DNA of 52,491 bases from an uncultured Prevotella sp. (GTDB lineage: Bacteria; Bacteroidota; Bacteroidia; Bacteroidales; Bacteroidaceae). Under the pieces are notes generated by a model. It worked only from the letters and a program-made list of their open reading frames with translations. It made no database searches and was not told the origin of the DNA. Of the stretch, positions 49,472 to 52,491 are shown one piece after another; the stretch's first letter is position 1, and every line of letters begins with the position of its first letter. The position numbers and the translations under genes were made by a program. The stretch is taken from the NCBI GenBank assembly GCA_946415245.1, contig CAMKRS010000012.1:1-52491 (forward strand), written 5' to 3'.

Positions 49472-51865
49472 TTAATTAGATTCAGCTTTATGCCTATATT
49501 TATCGCTCTTAAGAAAACTGTGCGCTGTGCGCTGTGCGCAGTAGCCGCGACTCTTCCAAGTACGAATCATATGCAGCGTTTCTTTCTTACTAGCATCCAG
49601 ACCTTGTTGCTGACGCACGTGTCTGGCTTCTTCAAGGGTAAACTCATCTGGCAGAAGTTCCAGGAGGTTACGTGGTCCACGTTGACCAACACGTTCTCCG
49701 GCATTATTGGCAAATTCGATATCTGCGCCGAAGAAAACCATCTTGCAGTACATATCATACTCCAGACTCCAGCGGACAAAATCCTCAATCGACTTTTCCC
49801 ACTTCTGCCCGTTGGCCACGAAAAGCACACAGGCTTTCAGCCAGGCAATCACGATGGCTCGGTGTGAGAGATTCCAAAACACCACACTCTGACTGAGTCT
49901 GGCAAACTCGGCACATTCTGCCTGCAACTTCTTCGCCAGTTTGTACGCCTGCGGACAGTCTATCAAGCCACGCGCCGAGACCAGATTGTCGATGTAAGGC
50001 TTCAGCGCCTCGTCGAACTCCGCATCATAGACACCATAGATGGGCTGCTCACAACCGATCTCCTCCTGAGGAATAGTGCAGAAGTTGATACGCGAGATGG
50101 GACCGTCGGTCAACACCCGATTGAAAAACTTGCGACCTTTCTGAATCGTGGTACAAGCGTTCCAGTTGAACCTACACTCCGGTCTGGCTGTCACACTTTG
50201 CGTTCCCACACGTGTCTGTCCGTATTCCGCCCTCGGGTCGAAGGCCAGACACATCAGCTGGAAATGCTGTTTGCCGGTCTGACCTTTCAGCTGCTCAAAG
50301 AGATCCAGCTCGTTCAGCTTCACATAGACGAAATGTCCCTCAGCCTCATCCATACGGGTGACCAAAGCGGGCTTTGTCATATCAGCATCGATGATCTGGA
50401 TTACCAGCCCTTCTGGTCGCACCATCTTATCCTTGTTGGCACCTTTCTTCTGACAGTCCTTCTTCCACTCAGCCTCACGCTTCTCATTCTCCTTGTCTCG
50501 GGCGCGAATATCGGCCATGATATGACTGATAGGCTCATCGATACAGCCCTTTCCGGCTCCCGTTCCTGCCATCAGACAGTTCATAAGCGTGGCCTCATGC
50601 TCCACATTATCTGTGTAGCAGAACCTGACATCACAAAGATGTGTGGCTAAGGGCGGAAACACTGCATGCGCCACCGCCGCCTTATACATCTCCGGTGTCT
50701 TCGATGTCAGCAGCTGAATCAGCTTCGGCAGTTTCTTCGGCATCTGAGGAGCATACGGTAAATGGCTCTCATCTGTGTTCTGTATGGAGGTTACAACGGT
50801 GTCTTGACCCTGTGTGCGGAGAGTGTTGCCTTCCTCCAATTTCAGGCTCTGCGAAAACACCTTCCTCTCAAACACCGACATTTTCCTATTGGGATCGGTA
50901 TAGTTGTCGTAGAAGTCCTTTACCAGACGCTGGATATTATCATCCTGCCAGTTGTTAGGCATCTTCTTCTGAAGCACGCCCAGCAGCTCCGGCTTTTCCA
51001 ACAACTGTGTAGCACCGACGCTCAGGATAGATTTCAGGGCTTTATGTCGACCGCCTTTCACATTCAGGTGCTTCAGCTCAAGTCCAGCCTCCTTCATGCA
51101 CTCATCGAAGATAAATCTCGTGCGCTCGTTGGCTTCGATGACCTCAGTCGCACATGGGGACTGGCTCATCTGTGATGTCGCTTGTGATGTCACAGAGGTG
51201 CCTGTCCCCTGTGTGCGACCAGCCTCTTTCTTCAGCGGCCTTCCATCCACATCGAGCCCTCTATTCAGAAACGCCTCTCTACGCTCTTCGATCTCCTTGT
51301 CGCTTAAAGGCTTCAGCCAATTCTCCGAACGATACACCTCCTCATCGATACCTGTCAGGTAAATAAACCGCTCCGGTGTGCAGCAAGATTCATCATAAGG
51401 TACATCGATCTCATCACAAAACAGTTGCTGTGTTTCGCTGATGGTCTTACCGACTGGCATCCTCAGCCAGATATGCACCTTCTTACGTGCCGAGAAGTCT
51501 ATGCGTAGCACCATTCCCTGCCAATCGCCCTCTTCATCGTTCAACTCCAACGAGCGTTTGATGGCCTTCTTAACCAACTTCTTATCATCCACATCCACAC
51601 ATGTCATAAAGGTAAATGCTTCAGGAATGATGTCAGCCTGGGCACGATGGTTATTGCGGAACCTCTCATAGTGCGGACAGGCATAAGGCAGCTCATCTTT
51701 CTTCTCCTCCTGACCGGAACGGATATCAGCCACCATCTGCTTGAGCCATTCTTCGGAGAGCAGGGCATCCACCTGCTCCGAAGTAAATGGTTCCGCATAG
51801 CCACGATGGTCCTTCTTAGGATCACCCGTATGCTTCGTGTTAACTGCTAATTGTCCTTCCATCAT
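49472..51865 (-). CDS. VirE N-terminal / DUF3987 primase-helicase-like protein
   Basis: A 797-residue protein. The N-terminal part (about 1-200; ADIIPEAFTFMTCVDVDDKK, MVLRIDFSARKKVHIWLRMP, YLTGIDEEVYRSENW) has a VirE-N/primase-like region with DVDD acidic residues. A linker (about 220-245, TGTSVTSQATSQMSQSP) is read from a REP-like repeat. A PriCT-like segment follows (HKALKSILSVGATQLLEKPE). The C-terminal half is DUF3987, with Walker A MAGTGAGKGCIDEP and Walker B-like LVIQIIDADMT. Such proteins are common in Bacteroidales accessory DNA and are thought to act in replication of mobile elements. It overlaps the upstream gene by 4 nt. Confidence 0.88.
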   Translation of the reverse strand: MMEGQLAVNTKHTGDPKKDHRGYAEPFTSEQVDALLSEEWLKQMVADIRSGQEEKKDELPYACPHYERFRNNHRAQADIIPEAFTFMTCVDVDDKKLVKKAIKRSLELNDEEGDWQGMVLRIDFSARKKVHIWLRMPVGKTISETQQLFCDEIDVPYDESCCTPERFIYLTGIDEEVYRSENWLKPLSDKEIEERREAFLNRGLDVDGRPLKKEAGRTQGTGTSVTSQATSQMSQSPCATEVIEANERTRFIFDECMKEAGLELKHLNVKGGRHKALKSILSVGATQLLEKPELLGVLQKKMPNNWQDDNIQRLVKDFYDNYTDPNRKMSVFERKVFSQSLKLEEGNTLRTQGQDTVVTSIQNTDESHLPYAPQMPKKLPKLIQLLTSKTPEMYKAAVAHAVFPPLATHLCDVRFCYTDNVEHEATLMNCLMAGTGAGKGCIDEPISHIMADIRARDKENEKREAEWKKDCQKKGANKDKMVRPEGLVIQIIDADMTKPALVTRMDEAEGHFVYVKLNELDLFEQLKGQTGKQHFQLMCLAFDPRAEYGQTRVGTQSVTARPECRFNWNACTTIQKGRKFFNRVLTDGPISRINFCTIPQEEIGCEQPIYGVYDAEFDEALKPYIDNLVSARGLIDCPQAYKLAKKLQAECAEFARLSQSVVFWNLSHRAIVIAWLKACVLFVANGQKWEKSIEDFVRWSLEYDMYCKMVFFGADIEFANNAGERVGQRGPRNLLELLPDEFTLEEARHVRQQQGLDASKKETLHMIRTWKSRGYCAQRTAHSFLKSDKYRHKAESN
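51153..51213. repeat. REP-like element, copy 2, inside the DUF3987 gene
   Basis: CATGGGGACTGGC at one end and GTGCCTGTCCCCTGTG at the other match the element at 16064-16123 in inverted orientation, with a similar internal length but different inner sequence. It stays in frame and encodes a Thr/Ser/Gln-rich linker. Confidence 0.8.
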
Positions 51866-52251
51866 CTATCTCCTCCTTTCTCTTTCAACATCTCCCTCAC
51901 TCTCTCAGCAGCCTCGTGGGCCTCCTGTTCCAACAGATCCGGAAGGCGTTCTGCCTCACTATCTGGGATATAGAAATTGTAGTAATACACCGCGTTCTTG
52001 CCATACGAGAACGAGCTGTGCGCCAGTCGGAACAAAGGACTGTTCCTGATGCGCTTGGCCAGTTGCACCAGATGCAAATAGCCGTTATTCAACAACTGCA
52101 CCTTAAAGCGCCCGATATAGGGCGTCATCTCCACATGTTCGCAGGGTGCGAAACTTGCCTGGTTAAGGCCGTTATCCAACTTGCCGAACGTCATTAATCC
52201 GTCGACGATAACATCTCTCGATATCTTCTTTAAATTCTTTTTCTGTGTCAT
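51862..52251 (-). CDS. Unknown protein coupled to the DUF3987 gene
   Basis: A 129-residue protein without signal or membrane segments. Visible features are a basic N terminus (MTQKKNLKKISRDVIVDGLM), FKVQLLNNGYLHLVQLAKRI, YGKNAVYYYNFYIPDSEAER and a charged C-terminal helix (EQEAHEAAERVREMLKEKGG). Its stop overlaps the DUF3987 start by 4 nt, so the two are made together. I do not recognise the family. Confidence 0.7.
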   Translation of the reverse strand: MTQKKNLKKISRDVIVDGLMTFGKLDNGLNQASFAPCEHVEMTPYIGRFKVQLLNNGYLHLVQLAKRIRNSPLFRLAHSSFSYGKNAVYYYNFYIPDSEAERLPDLLEQEAHEAAERVREMLKEKGGDR

Positions 52252-52343
52252 AATCCAGCGAATTTTTAGAGTGAAGGTGTGTCGGAATATTTGGTACCAT
52301 TTATTTCACATCGATGACTTCCTTCACCAGTCCTTCGCTCGAT

Positions 52344-52380
52344 TACTTTTACTTTTTTACCTTTTTACTTTTTTCTTTTA
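52344..52380. repeat. T-rich short-period repeat (TACTTTT)
   Basis: TTACTTTTACTTTTTTACCT and on to TTTTTACTTTTTTC repeats with a period of about 7-8 bp in the spacer upstream of the gene at 51862-52251. It is the complement of the repeat type found before the reverse transcriptase. Confidence 0.75.
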
Positions 52381-52402
52381 GTCGCTACGCTTTGTAAAAG
52401 CG

Positions 52403-52491
52403 CTAAAGCGAGTCCTTTTTAATTAGTTCCGTTGCAACGATATCCATGTAGTTCTGACCGTTGTACTCACGGCCCTGAAAACGCATCGTAG
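52403..52491 (-). CDS. C-terminal end of an unidentified gene (DUF3127-like?)
   Basis: Only the last 29 codons are inside the window. They read MRFQGREYNGQNYMDIVATE and LIKKDSL, ending at the TAG at 52403-52405. The GREYNGQNYMDI segment recalls the end of small single-stranded-DNA-binding-like proteins (DUF3127), which would fit the replication-type neighbours, but the fragment is too short to be sure. The ATG at 52484-52486 is probably internal. Confidence 0.5.
   Translation of the reverse strand, partial: TMRFQGREYNGQNYMDIVATELIKKDSL

Overview
The window looks like a chromosomal segment of a Bacteroidales bacterium, most likely of the Prevotella/Segatella group. Three things point there. 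Many genes are preceded by the Bacteroidota-type promoter (TTG, 19-20 nt, then TAnnTTTG). Several genes are Bacteroidota-typical: type III glutamine synthetase, a smalltalk-like small protein beside an HU-like gene, a DUF4922 protein, the LptE/TPR/SecG cluster, a GxxExxY protein and DUF3987/M15 genes. Lipoprotein signals are numerous. No rRNA, tRNA or CRISPR array was seen.

Layout. 1-2.7 kb: partial Dcp peptidase, GxxExxY protein inside short repeats, C1 peptidase. 2.7-6.4 kb: clpS-clpA and a convergent M48 lipoprotein. 6.4-12.7 kb: small exported protein with a long leader, SlyD-like isomerase, aroC, a candidate small RNA, a carboxypeptidase-regulatory-like protein, pyrK-pyrD, and an alanine dehydrogenase reduced to its two ends. 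12.8-20 kb is the accessory part: a second candidate small RNA, two XRE regulators, a hairpin element with perfect 22-bp terminal repeats, a frameshifted HU-like gene with its small partner, a REP-like repeat, and a cluster of an unknown protein, a structured spacer, a reverse transcriptase and a small barrel-like protein, followed by about 700 bp of AT-rich DNA. 20-26.9 kb: holA, HsdR-N-like protein, zinc-ribbon protein, Nif3-like protein, endonuclease, GH5 and FetAB-like ABC transporter. 27-33.5 kb: aguA-aguB-barrel-glnN-lipoprotein-cysE, a nitrogen-centred run in which agmatine is converted to putrescine and the released ammonia can be assimilated. 33.5-43.7 kb: ampG-like transporter, a giant glycosyltransferase/DUF4922/SpoIID fusion, rlmN, pdxA, a sigma-54 activator read through into LptE, a TPR-like protein and secG. 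43.7-49 kb: greA, a fucose-isomerase-like protein, then a damaged stretch (collapsed oxidoreductase, rhodanese, cupin-MsrA fusion, ElaA-like, collapsed carbonic anhydrase, cyclophilin, truncated YjbQ). 49-52.5 kb: M15 peptidase, VirE/DUF3987 protein, an unknown protein and the end of another gene, resembling a common Bacteroidales accessory locus.

Cross-cutting signals: (i) three genes retain their N- and C-terminal ends but have lost the middle; (ii) short tandem repeats with periods of 7-9 bp fill many spacers and in one place are read as a protein linker; (iii) a 60-bp REP-like element occurs in a spacer and again in frame inside the DUF3987 gene; (iv) two promoter-to-terminator units of about 94 nt encode candidate small RNAs; (v) a reverse transcriptase with a structured upstream spacer is translationally coupled to a secreted barrel-like protein, the best candidate here for an undescribed system.
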